Positions 8,989 through 18,326 of a DNA stretch of 64,000 bases are shown here, piece after piece. Each line of letters opens with the position of its first letter. Within the stretch, counting starts at the first letter, position 1. Below the pieces are notes generated by a model, which ran no database searches, was not told where the DNA came from, and worked only from the letters and a program-made list of their open reading frames with translations. The stretch covers positions 46,969-110,968 of the forward strand of contig CBDCIT010000010.1 in NCBI GenBank assembly GCA_965217615.1, written 5' to 3'. This DNA is from CAVOAK01 sp965217615 (GTDB lineage: Bacteria > Pseudomonadota > Alphaproteobacteria > UBA8366 > CAVOAK01). Both the position numbers and the translations under genes were made by a program.

Positions 8989-10432
8989 CAGCCCGTTGAT
9001 TAAGTGGCTTTTTCCGGCTCTCACCCCCAGATGAAGAATGCGGCGGCGAAAGCCGACTGGCCGCTTTGCGAAACCCCCCGTGCCACCAGCATGGCCCCGG
9101 TGGGCGTGAGCAGAACGAAAACACCGCCATATCCGCCCGCCACGGCCTCCCGCGGGGTGCCGGCGCCGATGAGCTGGCGCATCAGTAACGATAGATTGTG
9201 GCCGGCGACGTGGAGCAGGTATCGCTTGTGCACATTCTCTCGCCCGCGCAGCCAGGTTCGTCGCATGCCGCCACGATCGAGGTTGTGGGCAAAGCAGCGC
9301 TCGACGATCTCGGCGCGCAGCTTGAAGGCCTCGCGGGCGACCCCGGACTTGAGCCGCGCACGGTTGTTGGTGACCGCGCGCCGCGCCGCCTCATCACCGT
9401 GCCAGCGCGAAAAGCCGGTCTGCTTGGGCGCCGCGATCCGGGTCTTCCAGGGACTGTCGTCCAGAGCCCTCAAGACCGCCCGTGAGTGATAACCTTTGTC
9501 GACGACGCATTCGGCCGGGTCCTCCGACGTCGGTGCCGCATCCACCGCCCCGAGGTTTGCCTCGGCCTTCGCCAGGGTCTTGGAAAGCGTCGTGGTGTCG
9601 CCCTCATCGGCCGGGTGCAGCTCGGCCGCCACCACCGCGCCGGTGTCCAGATCCACCGCGTGCTCGGGCTTGTAGGCCAGATGCGTCGTGCCGTCCTTCA
9701 TCTTGGCGATCTTGGCCTCGGGGTCGCTCTTCGAAACCCAATCCGTGTTGGAAAGCTTCTTGCCCTTGCGCTTCCGCTCCAGACGCGCCAGATCCTCGGC
9801 CGTGGGTGTCTCGACGCCGCTTTCCCGGGCCAGGCGCTCCAGCATCTCCCGGTAGCCTTCGCCGTTGGTGCGCCGCACGATGTTCCGCAGCGCCGCGTTG
9901 GCCTCCATGGTCGAGGCATCGACGCCGATGCGCTCGCCCTTGATCAGCCCCGCCTCGGCGATCAGCACCAGAACCCAGTCGAAGACCGCCGCGTGGACTT
10001 CATGGGGCAGGCGCGTGCGGCTCCGTGACAGCCAGGAATGGTCCGGTACCCGATCACGGCTCCCCAGTCGCAGGAACGCCCGTAGCGAAAGCGAGTCCGA
10101 GCAGCGCCACTCCAGACCGCGCTCGCTGTCGATACCCTCGAAGTAGCCCACCAGGTGCATCCGGAAATAGCGCCCGGGCGGCACCGAGGGCGCGCCCATC
10201 CGGGCCGCGTAATAAGGCCGGCAGCTCGCCTCGGCAAAGGCGTCGAAGCCGCCCTCGATCAGCACCGACTGCAGGCGGTCATAAAACACATGACCCGGAG
10301 AGCGCGGCATCTCCGACCAGCTCACCATCAGATCCCCCTGACCAGCCTTCTGCCGTCCCATCGCCATCGGCAAACCCCCCTGCAAATCAGGGAACCAGAG
10401 AATCAGACGGCGCCGACTTAATCAACGGGCTG
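8989..10432 (-). mobile_element. IS1182-like element copy A, 1444 bp, TSD ATAA
   Basis: Inverted repeats begin CAGCCCGTTGATTAAGT at both ends. The direct repeat ATAA lies at 8985-8988 and 10433-10436. It is nearly identical to the copies at 19182 and 38722; this is the only copy with an undamaged transposase frame. Confidence 0.95.
9021..10367 (-). CDS. IS1182-like DDE transposase (intact copy)
   Basis: About 448 residues from the ATG at 10367 (an ATG further upstream at 10385 is less likely). Visible features are the N-terminal DUF772-type region (RPYYAARMGAPSVPPGRYFRM), GVDASTMEANAALR (first Asp), CVVDKGYHSRAVLRAL (second Asp) and the C-terminal IVERCFAHNLDRGGMRRTWLR with the catalytic Glu region and RGRENVHKRYLLHVAGHNLS. 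It stops at FFIWG just inside the end of the element. The three copies differ at only a few bases and in homopolymer lengths. Confidence 0.92.
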   Translation of the reverse strand: MAMGRQKAGQGDLMVSWSEMPRSPGHVFYDRLQSVLIEGGFDAFAEASCRPYYAARMGAPSVPPGRYFRMHLVGYFEGIDSERGLEWRCSDSLSLRAFLRLGSRDRVPDHSWLSRSRTRLPHEVHAAVFDWVLVLIAEAGLIKGERIGVDASTMEANAALRNIVRRTNGEGYREMLERLARESGVETPTAEDLARLERKRKGKKLSNTDWVSKSDPEAKIAKMKDGTTHLAYKPEHAVDLDTGAVVAAELHPADEGDTTTLSKTLAKAEANLGAVDAAPTSEDPAECVVDKGYHSRAVLRALDDSPWKTRIAAPKQTGFSRWHGDEAARRAVTNNRARLKSGVAREAFKLRAEIVERCFAHNLDRGGMRRTWLRGRENVHKRYLLHVAGHNLSLLMRQLIGAGTPREAVAGGYGGVFVLLTPTGAMLVARGVSQSGQSAFAAAFFIWG

Positions 10433-11233
10433 ATAAGGCCTGCAGAGATCCCCCAAATGAACACCATGATGCAGTAGACGACAAACGGCTGGGTTCTGCT
10501 GACGAGCAGCAATACGGCGATGCCGACCAGAAACGGCAGGGCAAGGGCACGCCCAGGTCTCCTGATTTCGCCTATTCGAACCAAACTCATCGTCGCAACA
10601 ATGGCACCAAACGAAAAGCTGAGCGTTATAAACATGATCTCCTGCGCACCGCCGGCATACTCGTCGCGGATCAGTATCGCCCCTATGACGCCTATCCCGC
10701 CGCCGATCCACCCAACAGCGGCCTGCGTCAGGATGGCTGGAAACATTTCCGCGGATCTGTGGACGACACGCAACCCGTCGCGAATACGTACAATTTGAGA
10801 CTGCTCGTCACCACCCTCGACCTTTCGCGGCGGCGCGGCGTTCATCGGAACTGCGGCCAAACCCGATCCAAGCTTCATTGCTGCCAGCAGCCAGACCAAG
10901 GGAAGGGCACCGACAATACTCGCGAGGCCGATAAGCACATGTCCGAGTAACTTTGCAACGAACTGGACGGCATTTGCCATGGCGACGGCACGCTGGATGT
11001 CTGAGGCAACGCGGTTCAGCAGCGAGTTACAAGCGGGGATGACAAACGGATCGATCGTCCCGACAAACAGCGCGTATACGATCAAGAGAGAGTAACTGAG
11101 GAAGCCCAGTTTCATGGCTAACGCCAACACCACGGTCGCGAGCCCAGCAAAACACTGAAGCCATATTAGGATCTTTCGGATATCGAACTTGTCGGCCGTC
11201 GTGCCACCGAACAGTGCAAACAGCAGCGAGGGG

Positions 11234-12628
11234 GGTTGTGTCTCGAAAGTGGTGGAAATTGGTTTTGGCGCCTCTCCGAGCGGGCTGAGTTTTGCGGCGG
11301 TCAGACCGCGCGGTCAAGGGTTTCGTCGGCGATTAGCTGATCGAGGGTTTCCCATCCATCGACTTTGCGCATCTGGATTTGGCCGGAAGCGAGGAGCGCC
11401 CAGAGGAGCATCGGCACTGTTTCGGGACACGGCAGCACGGTCTGTGTTTTGATCCGGCGCTTGAACTCCTCGTTGAGACGCTCAATGGCGTTGGTCGTTC
11501 GGGCTGATTTCCATTGGCTCTTGGACAGGCGCGTGAAGGTAAAGAGCTTGTCGCCCGCTTCTGCGAGGCTGTCCGCGACGGCCCTGCATTTCAGCCGCCA
11601 CTTGCGGACAAACGCCTTGCGGCGGGTTTCCACCTCGGAGGCAGTGTCGGCATAGATCATATCGCGGTAATCTTCGCTCAGCTCGTCATGCATGTGTTTG
11701 GGAGCATGACCCAGAAGGTTGCGGTGCTTGTGCACGGTGCAGCGTTGAACGGGAAGGTCATCGCCCCAAAGCGCCGACAGAGCCGCCTCCAGTCCCGGCG
11801 CGCCATCGACGATGACAAACCCGGGCCGTTTCAGTCCACGCGCATCAAGGTCGTCGAGGAACTGGCGCCACGCCGCCTAGCTTTCTCCACCCATATTCCC
11901 GATCGAAAGCAAGACCTTCTGGCCATCCCGGCGCACCCCTATAGCCGCGAGAACCGAGATGTTGGTGGCCTTGCGATCCAGTCGGGTCTTGATCACAGTG
12001 CCGTCAAGGATCAGCCGAACGATATCCTCATCCGCGAGGCCACGGCTGCACCAGGCGTCCCAATCGACCTTCACCTTGCGCCACGCCCGGCTCACAACGT
12101 CCTTGCTCACAGCACCCCGGAAGAGCCCGAACAGCGCGCGTTTCACCCGCCGCGTGTTGGTTCCGGACAGATACACCGAAGCGATCAGCGCCTCGGCCTT
12201 TCTGGTCAGCCGCTGGTAGCGCGGCAGCGCCCGCGAACGCCATTCCGACGCCCGACCGTCTTCCTCAACGATCCGTGCACGCGGCACGCTCACCCTCTCG
12301 GTCCCGAATGTCCCCGTCAGTTGCCGCTCCCGGTGCCCGTTCCGATACCCTTGCCGAAGCGCGTCCTCTCGACCGTATCGGCAGCGCCCGAGAAACTGCG
12401 CAAGTTCCTCCTCAAAAACGGCCTCGATCGTGGATCTGATGTTCTCCCGCAGCCGGTCCTCGAGCGGATCATAGCCGGCGTCATTGGCCAGTAGCGAAAG
12501 CGCGGAAGTCTCGGTAGCGTTCTTCATGGCGTGATTTCCTTGGCGGTGCTAGCCGCCGGTTGGGTGGTTGTCTTGTCACCCGGAGATTACGCCATCCTCA
12601 AATTTCCACCACTTTCGAGACACAACCG
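11234..12628 (-). mobile_element. IS256-family element (first type), 1395 bp, 8-bp TSD
   Basis: Inverted repeats begin GGTTGTGTCTCGAAAGTGGT at both ends. A perfect 8-bp duplication GCGAGGGG lies at 11226-11233 and 12629-12636, inside the MFS gene. It is unrelated in detail to the second IS256-family element at 13268. Confidence 0.95.
11301..12527 (-). pseudogene. IS256-family transposase with in-frame amber codon
   Basis: One frame from ATG 12527 to the stop at 11301 would encode 408 residues. It has LILDGTVIKTRLDRKA (first Asp), IVDGAPGLEAAL (second Asp) and TTNAIERLNEEFKRR (Glu). A TAG at 11877-11879 follows ...IGNMGGES and cuts the protein after 216 residues; the sequence continues unshifted as AAWRQFLDDLDARGLKRPG. 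The split lies between the two Asp residues, so the product is inactive unless the stop is read through. Confidence 0.9.
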
Positions 12629-13267
12629 CGAGGGGACCAACAACATACTGGAGGCAAAACCAACCCGTTCCGGCGACTCGCCCAGCTCGATCGTAATCAG
12701 ATAGACGTAGATGACCTTCAGAAGGCCCCAACTGCACATCCAGCCGAAGTGGCCGCCGAGATACCAAACCCGGAACTGCCGGTCGGCGCTGGTGCCGATC
12801 GTCTCAGCGGTCACTGTCCGCTCCGACTAGCGCGAGAATTTCCGGAATGGCAGCGACAATGTGGTCGGGCCGAACTGCGTGATTGTCGGGTAACCCGGTG
12901 CCTTCATAATCGTGCCAGATTCCGCACATGCCCAAGTGCTGCGCTGCCGCCACGTCGAACTCAAGGTGATCGCCGACCATCCACACGTCTTCCACTTGCA
13001 AGCTGAGCGCGTCGAGCACGTTTCGAAAGGCCGCGGGGTCGGGCTTGCCGATGCCGAACTCGCCCTCGATTTGAATATGCTCGAAATACCTCTGCAGCGC
13101 AAAGCGCTCGATCTTGTCGCGTTGTGCATCGACGCCGGCGGTACTGTTCGTCAATAAAGCCAGAAGAACACCGGCGGATCGGAGCGCGGTGAGCGTAGAT
13201 TCCGATCCCGGATACAGGCTAATCAGTTGCTGTCTTCGCTCCACGAAGGCGTCCAGCAACGAGCTAT

Positions 13268-14633
13268 TGTCAAAAGTTGGTGACGGTGGTTTTCAGGCGG
13301 CGCGTTCGATCAGCTTTTCTCCGTCCTTGAATTTGACGCCCTCGACGATCTCGGCGAGGCGGTGAGATCCGTCGAGACGCCGCCATTTCCTGGCTGCCGA
13401 CTGGCACAACTTGAAGACCATGGTGAGCGCCGTGGTCCGGCTGAGGCAGCCCTTGGTCTTGATGGTCCTCAGGCGGACGGTTGCGAAGGTGCTTTCTATG
13501 GGATTGGTCGTGCGCAGGTGCTTCCAGTGCTCGGCCGGAAAGTCGTAGAAGGTGAGCAGCCCCGCGCGGTCCTTGGCCAGGCAGGCCGTGGCCTTGTCGT
13601 ACTTGGCGCCGTAGGCCTCCAAGAAGAAGTCGAACGCCTTCTCGGCCCGATCCTTGGTCTCGGCCATCCAGATGTCCTGCAGGTGCCCCTTGGCCTTGGC
13701 TTGGAGGGACTTGGGCAACTTGTTCAGAACGTTGCCGGTCTTGTGCAGCCAGCAGCGCTGTTCGCGCGTCGTGCCGTGGCTCTCGCGCAAGGCCTTCCAG
13801 AAGCCGAGCGCTCCGTCTCCGACGGCCAGCTCGGGCGCCACCTCGAGGCCGCGCCGCTTGAGATCGAGCAGCAGCTCGCGCCACGACTGGGCGCTCTCGC
13901 GATAGCCGTCGGCGATTGCCAGCAGTTCCTTGCGGCCCCACTGGTCGGCGCCGATGATGACCAGGATGCATTGCTTGTCGTGCTCCATCCGGGGCTGGAA
14001 ATAGATCCCGTCGGCCCAGAAATAGAGAGAGCGCCGGGCCGAGAGGTCGCGCTTTTCCCAGCGCGCCAGCTCGCCTCGCCAGACATCCTTCAAGCGCGTG
14101 ATCGTCGAGGCCGAGAGCCCTGGCGCGTCCGGCCCCAGAAGAGCGGCCAGGGCCTCGGTGAAGTCGCCCGTCGAGATGCCCTTCAGGTAGAGCCAGGGCA
14201 AGAGCTCCTCGATCGACTTGGCCCGCCTGAGGTAGGGCGGCAGGATCGCCGAGGTGAAACGGATCTTGCCGGCCTCTCCCGCACCCCCGCGGTCGCGCAC
14301 CCTGGGGCAGCGCACCGCGACCGGCCCGATGCCGGTTTGAACCCGGCGCTCGCGATGATGACCGTGGCGAACGACACGGCGCCGGCCCGCATCGTCCTCC
14401 AGATCGCCGTGCGCCGCGATGAAGGCCGTGACCTCCATCTCAACGGCTTGCGCCAAGAGACGCTGCGCTCCCGAGCGCAACACCGACGTCAAGGGATCCT
14501 CCGAAAATGACCCTGGATGGCGAAGCTCAACAACTCTATCCTCACTCATGGCGTATCCTTTCCTTATGGGAATCGGCGACTCGGCATCGCCAGGATACGC
14601 CGCCTTCAATTCATCGCGTCACCAACTTTCGGG
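13268..14633 (-). mobile_element. IS256-family element (second type), about 1366 bp
   Basis: Both ends share AAAGTTGGTGACG about 4 bases in from the edge. The flanks share TAT (13265-13267 and 14634-14636), and deleting one copy restores the HAD frame. The short duplication is atypical for IS256, so exact ends may be off by a few bases. Confidence 0.85.
13293..14549 (-). CDS. IS256-family (Mutator-type) transposase
   Basis: 418 residues from ATG 14549 (ribosome site AAGGA 8 bases upstream; an ATG at 14609 is less likely). DDE residues are visible in YFWADGIYFQPRME (Asp), AVGDGALGFWKAL (Asp) and RTTNPIESTFATVRLRT (Glu). The mid-protein CWLHKTGNVLNKLPKSLQ is characteristic of the family. Full length and undamaged, so this element may still be mobile. 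Confidence 0.93.
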   Translation of the reverse strand: MSEDRVVELRHPGSFSEDPLTSVLRSGAQRLLAQAVEMEVTAFIAAHGDLEDDAGRRRVVRHGHHRERRVQTGIGPVAVRCPRVRDRGGAGEAGKIRFTSAILPPYLRRAKSIEELLPWLYLKGISTGDFTEALAALLGPDAPGLSASTITRLKDVWRGELARWEKRDLSARRSLYFWADGIYFQPRMEHDKQCILVIIGADQWGRKELLAIADGYRESAQSWRELLLDLKRRGLEVAPELAVGDGALGFWKALRESHGTTREQRCWLHKTGNVLNKLPKSLQAKAKGHLQDIWMAETKDRAEKAFDFFLEAYGAKYDKATACLAKDRAGLLTFYDFPAEHWKHLRTTNPIESTFATVRLRTIKTKGCLSRTTALTMVFKLCQSAARKWRRLDGSHRLAEIVEGVKFKDGEKLIERAA

Positions 14634-15011
14634 TATAGCTCTCCAGCAACTCAAACTCTAGCGAAATATCGCTGATCCCGAGCTTGTCAAAGCTTCGACG
14701 GACAATTTCTCTCCGCGCCATACTTTCTTCTGTGTGCTTCGTTGTGGCCCAAAACGCTGTGCCAATATTTACGAACGCCTCCAGCACGGTTTGAGAATCC
14801 TTACCCTGGAATCTCGTCGCAAAAGAGTCGACGACGCTGGACCATGCCCGCTTGCGACTATCGCTAGTGGTTACCAGGGTGTTGTCGAGGTCGAAGATGA
14901 TGGCTTTGGGTGGGGCGGCGCGATTCATTTCACTGCCCTGTGGCGCAAGTGCAGTCACTTCAGGGGTACTCGCTAAACTCTTCCGACACTACTCCGCCGC
15001 CGTCAACACCT

Positions 15012-15515
15012 TCATTCGCCGCCGATGGACGGATTGCCTTTGCCCTCATCGACAAGCGCCGGCAGGCTCGACTTCAGAAAGCGATTCCATCCGCTGTCGC
15101 AGAGCTCGTAGCAGTCAAGCTCCGGGGTCAGGCCTTCATGGCGGAATTCGAGCCGCGTACCGCCATCATCGGTTGGAAAGAGGTGGAAGGTGATTACCGC
15201 ACCTTCCCATTCGTTGGTCTGTGATATTTCACCGGGCGCATGGTGGTACTGTTCGACAACGCTCCAGTGGACCTGGCTGTCGACATCGAGCCGATCGATC
15301 CGCATGACGTTTCGCGTCTTGCCAAACCGAAACATGGCTGTTGCGCCGACGGTTTCTCCAACCTCGCAGTCGGTCGTCCACCATCCCCGAATGCCGTCTT
15401 CCGTGGCGATGGCCTGGTAGACGTCCGCGGGCGGCGACTTGAAGATGACGCGCGCTTCATAGCTCTGCCGCTTCGCCGCCGCTTGTGCGGTATCTGTCGC
15501 GTTTTGTGCCATCAA
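15012..15515 (-). CDS. SRPBCC-domain protein (AHSA1-like)
   Basis: 167 residues. The segment SYEARVIFKSPPADVYQAIATEDGI, then RGWWTTDC, opens a START/Bet v1-like fold that continues through FRFGKTRNVMRI, VHWSVVEQYHHA and ITFHLFPTDDGGTRLEF. These helix-grip proteins bind hydrophobic ligands or act in cyclisation and stress roles; no catalytic residues identify a reaction. It is a close paralogue of the protein at 16451-16945 (shared IATEDG, TTDCE, FRFGKTRNV, LTPEL.CY.LC, FLKSSLP), with a PhyH gene between them. Probably co-transcribed from the Rieske genes upstream. Confidence 0.85.
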   Translation of the reverse strand: MMAQNATDTAQAAAKRQSYEARVIFKSPPADVYQAIATEDGIRGWWTTDCEVGETVGATAMFRFGKTRNVMRIDRLDVDSQVHWSVVEQYHHAPGEISQTNEWEGAVITFHLFPTDDGGTRLEFRHEGLTPELDCYELCDSGWNRFLKSSLPALVDEGKGNPSIGGE

Positions 15516-15619
15516 TCTGCTCCGTGACTTCGCTGGCCCCTAGAGACTTCTGAGCCACCCAAGTATCAGTTGATCTTCTGAAATCGGTGGATGTGAACAG
15601 GCGGCAACCCATTCGTTGG

Positions 15620-16411
15620 TCAAGCGCCGTAGACGACCGGATACATCTCGCTGTCGAGCACGTCGCCTGGCTTCAGCGCCGGATTGTAAAGCCATTCGTT
15701 GGTGGCGGGCTCGTAGTAACGGACATCCTCGCCGGTAAAGCGCACCGCATAGGCGCGCCGCCAGCGATCGGCCGACGTGTTGCCGGCAGCCCCGTGCACA
15801 GTCATGGAATGGAAGGCGAAAACATCGCCCGGTTGCATGTCCCATGAGACGATATCGTGGCGATCCCGCTCGGCCTCGAAGTCGGGCATGGGATCGTAGA
15901 CTTCGCCCTTCGCCCCCTTGAACCTAACGGCGCCGCCGTGGAAGTCCGGATCGAACGGCTGGAAGCGCTTGTTCCATTTGTGCGAGCCGCGGATGAACTC
16001 GAGCGCGCCGTTCTCCTTGGTGATCGGGTCGAGGGCGACCCAAGTCGTCAGGACTTGCCAGCCCTTGAGCGGCCAATAGGGCAGGTCGTTGTGCCAGCCA
16101 GTGCGGGTGCCTGTGGCCGGCGCCTTGGCGAACAACTGGTCCATGAAAAGGTTCACCTTGTCCGTGCCGAACAGCTCGGCCACGATCTGCGGCGCCGGCG
16201 ACTTCTTGCAGAAGCGCGCGAGATCCGGATCGGACCGCCACAGCAGACGACGCCCGAAGAACCCCTCGGTGCGCTTTAGCTCCCGCGCCACGGCCGCGCG
16301 CAGGTAGTCCTGCCAAGTCTCGTCGATTGCGCCGCGCAGCAGAACCGCGCCGTCGCGCTCGAACGCCGCGATCTCATCCTTGCTGACGAGGCTTTCCCGG
16401 ACGCCTGTCAT
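15620..16411 (-). CDS. Phytanoyl-CoA dioxygenase (PhyH) family protein
   Basis: 263 residues of the Fe(II)/2-oxoglutarate oxygenase fold. The metal triad is visible as H-x-D in TGWHNDLPYWPL and the distal His in FHSMTVHGAAGN; an Arg for 2-oxoglutarate is expected in RWRRAYAVRFTG. Substrates in the family range from acyl-CoAs to small metabolites, so none is assigned. It is flanked on both sides by SRPBCC paralogues (39 bases after the upstream one) within the minus-strand operon. The ribosome site GGAGAG precedes ATG 16411. Confidence 0.9.
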   Translation of the reverse strand: MTGVRESLVSKDEIAAFERDGAVLLRGAIDETWQDYLRAAVARELKRTEGFFGRRLLWRSDPDLARFCKKSPAPQIVAELFGTDKVNLFMDQLFAKAPATGTRTGWHNDLPYWPLKGWQVLTTWVALDPITKENGALEFIRGSHKWNKRFQPFDPDFHGGAVRFKGAKGEVYDPMPDFEAERDRHDIVSWDMQPGDVFAFHSMTVHGAAGNTSADRWRRAYAVRFTGEDVRYYEPATNEWLYNPALKPGDVLDSEMYPVVYGA

Positions 16412-16450
16412 GACACTCTCCTCGCGGCCCCTACACCGCCTTCATCTCTC

Positions 16451-16945
16451 TCACGCACCGCCCACCCAAGGACCGCATTTCCCCTCATCAACGAAACCGG
16501 GCAAACTGGATTTCAGGAAGCGATCCCATCCGATATTGCATAGATCGTAGCATTCGAGTTCCGGAGTCAGGCCCTGATGGCGGAACTCAAGCCGAGTCCC
16601 GCCGTCGTCGGTCGGGTAGAGATGGAACGTGATCACCGTACCTTCCCACTCATCGGTCTTTAATACTTCGCCGGGCGCATGGAGGTATTGTTCGACCACG
16701 GTCCAGCGGATCTCCCTGTCGGCGTCGAGTTTGTCGACCCGAATGACATTTCGCGTTTTGCCAAACCGAAATATAGCCGTTGCGCCTTCCGAGTCCCCGA
16801 TCTCGCAGTCGGTCGTCAACCAACCCCTGACGCCATCTTCCGTAGCGATGGCCCGGTAGATGTCTGACGGCGGGGACTTGAACGCGATCTGAATCTCGTA
16901 GCTCTGCCGGTCGTCCACCGCACCCGGCGCCTGTGCGACTGTCAT
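16451..16945 (-). CDS. SRPBCC-domain protein (AHSA1-like), paralogue
   Basis: 164 residues, the same fold and largely the same sequence as the protein at 15012-15515: SYEIQIAFKSPPSDIYRAIATEDG, FRFGKTRNVIRVDKLD, ITFHLYPTDDGGTRLEF and FLKSSLPGFVDEGKCG. The start at 16945 follows GGGAAGGATC on the coding strand. It begins 19 bases after the upstream Rieske gene stop, so translation is probably coupled. No enzymatic role can be read; a ligand-binding or accessory role in the oxygenase pathway is inference. Confidence 0.87.
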   Translation of the reverse strand: MTVAQAPGAVDDRQSYEIQIAFKSPPSDIYRAIATEDGVRGWLTTDCEIGDSEGATAIFRFGKTRNVIRVDKLDADREIRWTVVEQYLHAPGEVLKTDEWEGTVITFHLYPTDDGGTRLEFRHQGLTPELECYDLCNIGWDRFLKSSLPGFVDEGKCGPWVGGA

Positions 16946-16964
16946 GATCCTTCCCTCGCGTCTC

Positions 16965-18326
16965 CTATGCCGACCTCAACTCCTTGACGCGGCGCTCGAC
17001 CTCTTTTCGGCGCTCCTCGTAGGATAGCGGCAGGGTGTCCAGCACGATCTTGCGAACACTGCGCCCGAATATCTTGCGGAACTTGGCGTCATCCTCGTCG
17101 GTGCCCTTTTGGGGCAGGTCGACGATGACATCGCAGGAGATCGTGTGGATCAGCCCGTCGTCCTGCTTCTTCACTCGCGGCGGGCTCTTACCTTTTTTCA
17201 CGTTGTTGATGGAGCGGCGGATGAGCTGCCGAAGCATGGCGACGCCTGTATCCGTATAACCCAGATGCTCGAGCTTGCGCTTGGCGACCGGACCCTGCGC
17301 GACAAGCGCCTCATAGTCGCCCGGATGCCGTTGTCCCTCTTCATAGCTGCGCTCGTATTTGGTTTGTCCCATATAATCAATTGTGTTGTGTCCACACTTT
17401 TTTGGATCGCCACGTCCCTCCGAATCTAGTTCGTCGTTATAGTGTCGCCATGCACAAATTTTACAGTGTGTATCGTCGACTGGCACTGTCCACGTCGTGA
17501 TCGCGGCTCTTGGAAAAAACTTTTCACGATCTGGATTTTGATAAATATCAGCTGGTTGAGAAAAATTCGGCACAAACAACTCGTTCAATCGAACCCATAC
17601 GAAGTTTTCCCAACGGCGCGTATTTGTCACAAACATTCCAGTATTGTCCGGCAATTTTGTCCATTCCGCCTGCGAAAAGGCACCCCAGGACGCATAGAAC
17701 TGCGGGCCGGTCATGCGCGTGTGCAGGAACACGCTGTGAAACGGATCCATGGGCTGTTCCTGAACCTGCAGCCAGTTGCAGTCCATGTCGATCTCATAGG
17801 GAACCGTCAGGTTGTCCTCGACCTCCATCGTGTCGTAGATCGGAAACTCAGGCCTTTCCCCGGGCGGGCCCATATAGGCAAACACCAACCCCTTGTATTC
17901 GAGTGCCGGGTAAGCACCGTGGTGAAGGCTAACTTTGATCGGGCTATCCTCCGGCTCGCCTGGTGTCTCCAGAATCGTGCCGTCGACGTCAAACAACCAG
18001 CCGTGATAGCAGCAGCGAATGCCATGCTCGGCGATGACCCCGTATTCGAGCGAAGTGCGGCGGTGGCTACACTGGCGATGTAACACTCCGACTTGGCCCG
18101 AGAGGTCGCGGAAGGCTATCAGATCTTCGCCCATGATGCGGATCGCCAGCGGCAGGTCGGTCAATCGATCTGACATGCAGACCGGCTGCCAGAAGCGGCG
18201 CAGATACTCGCCGCCCGGCGTCCCAGGCCCTACAAGGGTCAAATCGGGATCGTTGTCGGAATCACCGACCCGGTGGTACCCGTTATATGCGGAGGCAAAC
18301 TGTTCTTTGGAAGCACCTACAGCCAT
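16965..18326 (-). CDS. Rieske [2Fe-2S] oxygenase alpha subunit
   Basis: About 453 residues from ATG 18326 (better placed after GGGAGAGGACG than the ATG at 18347). The Rieske cluster ligands are C-S-H in RQCSHRRTSLE and C-C-Y-H in IRCCYHGW. The mononuclear iron His pair is in MDPFHSVFLHTRM. The overall layout matches phthalate 4,5-dioxygenase-type terminal oxygenases, which need a separate reductase; none is encoded nearby. It sits 43 bases downstream of another Rieske gene (itself IS-disrupted) and directly upstream of SRPBCC. The stretch about 17350-17660 is visibly more AT-rich than the rest of the gene although the frame stays open. Confidence 0.92.
   Translation of the reverse strand: MAVGASKEQFASAYNGYHRVGDSDNDPDLTLVGPGTPGGEYLRRFWQPVCMSDRLTDLPLAIRIMGEDLIAFRDLSGQVGVLHRQCSHRRTSLEYGVIAEHGIRCCYHGWLFDVDGTILETPGEPEDSPIKVSLHHGAYPALEYKGLVFAYMGPPGERPEFPIYDTMEVEDNLTVPYEIDMDCNWLQVQEQPMDPFHSVFLHTRMTGPQFYASWGAFSQAEWTKLPDNTGMFVTNTRRWENFVWVRLNELFVPNFSQPADIYQNPDREKFFPRAAITTWTVPVDDTHCKICAWRHYNDELDSEGRGDPKKCGHNTIDYMGQTKYERSYEEGQRHPGDYEALVAQGPVAKRKLEHLGYTDTGVAMLRQLIRRSINNVKKGKSPPRVKKQDDGLIHTISCDVIVDLPQKGTDEDDAKFRKIFGRSVRKIVLDTLPLSYEERRKEVERRVKELRSA

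Larger units (their letters stand above)
8732..12814 (-). pseudogene. MFS transporter, interrupted by an IS256 and an IS1182-like element
   Basis: Three pieces of one hydrophobic protein. The N-terminus runs from 12814 to 12629 (RVWYLGGHFGWMCSWGLLKV...SSMLLVPS). The middle runs from 11233 to 10433 (LLFALFGGTTADKFDIRKIL...FIWGISAG). The C-terminus runs from 8988 to 8732 (MQALARSIIQITAPETHIGRALSV...). Removing both ISs with one copy of each duplication (GCGAGGGG; ATAA) restores a continuous frame of about 410 residues with around 12 membrane helices and a GGTTAD motif-A-like loop. It is the last gene of the minus-strand oxygenase operon, and its start overlaps the HAD gene stop. It was probably an uptake or efflux carrier for the operon's substrate. 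Confidence 0.88.
12804..14958 (-). pseudogene. HAD-superfamily hydrolase, split by an IS256-family element
   Basis: The N-terminal piece (14958 to 14634) contains FDLDNTLVTT, the nucleophile motif I. The C-terminal piece (13267 to 12804) contains LLTNST (motif II), GKPDPAAFRN (motif III Lys) and VGDHLEFDV (motif IV acidic pair). Removing the IS and one TAT repeat gives a continuous frame across ESYSSLLDAF. The joined protein would be about 260 residues, typical for a phosphoglycolate-phosphatase or haloacid-dehalogenase type enzyme; substrate unknown. It lies in the oxygenase operon between an SRPBCC gene and the MFS gene, overlapping the latter. Confidence 0.88.

Noticed and set aside
9486..10028. 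Plus-strand frames repeated in all IS1182-like copies (also antisense at 19586 and 39221)
   Set aside because: They recur only because the IS is repeated and lie antisense to the transposase core.
13362..14510. A 382-codon plus-strand frame inside the second IS256-family element
   Set aside because: Antisense shadow of the intact transposase; no recognisable protein features.
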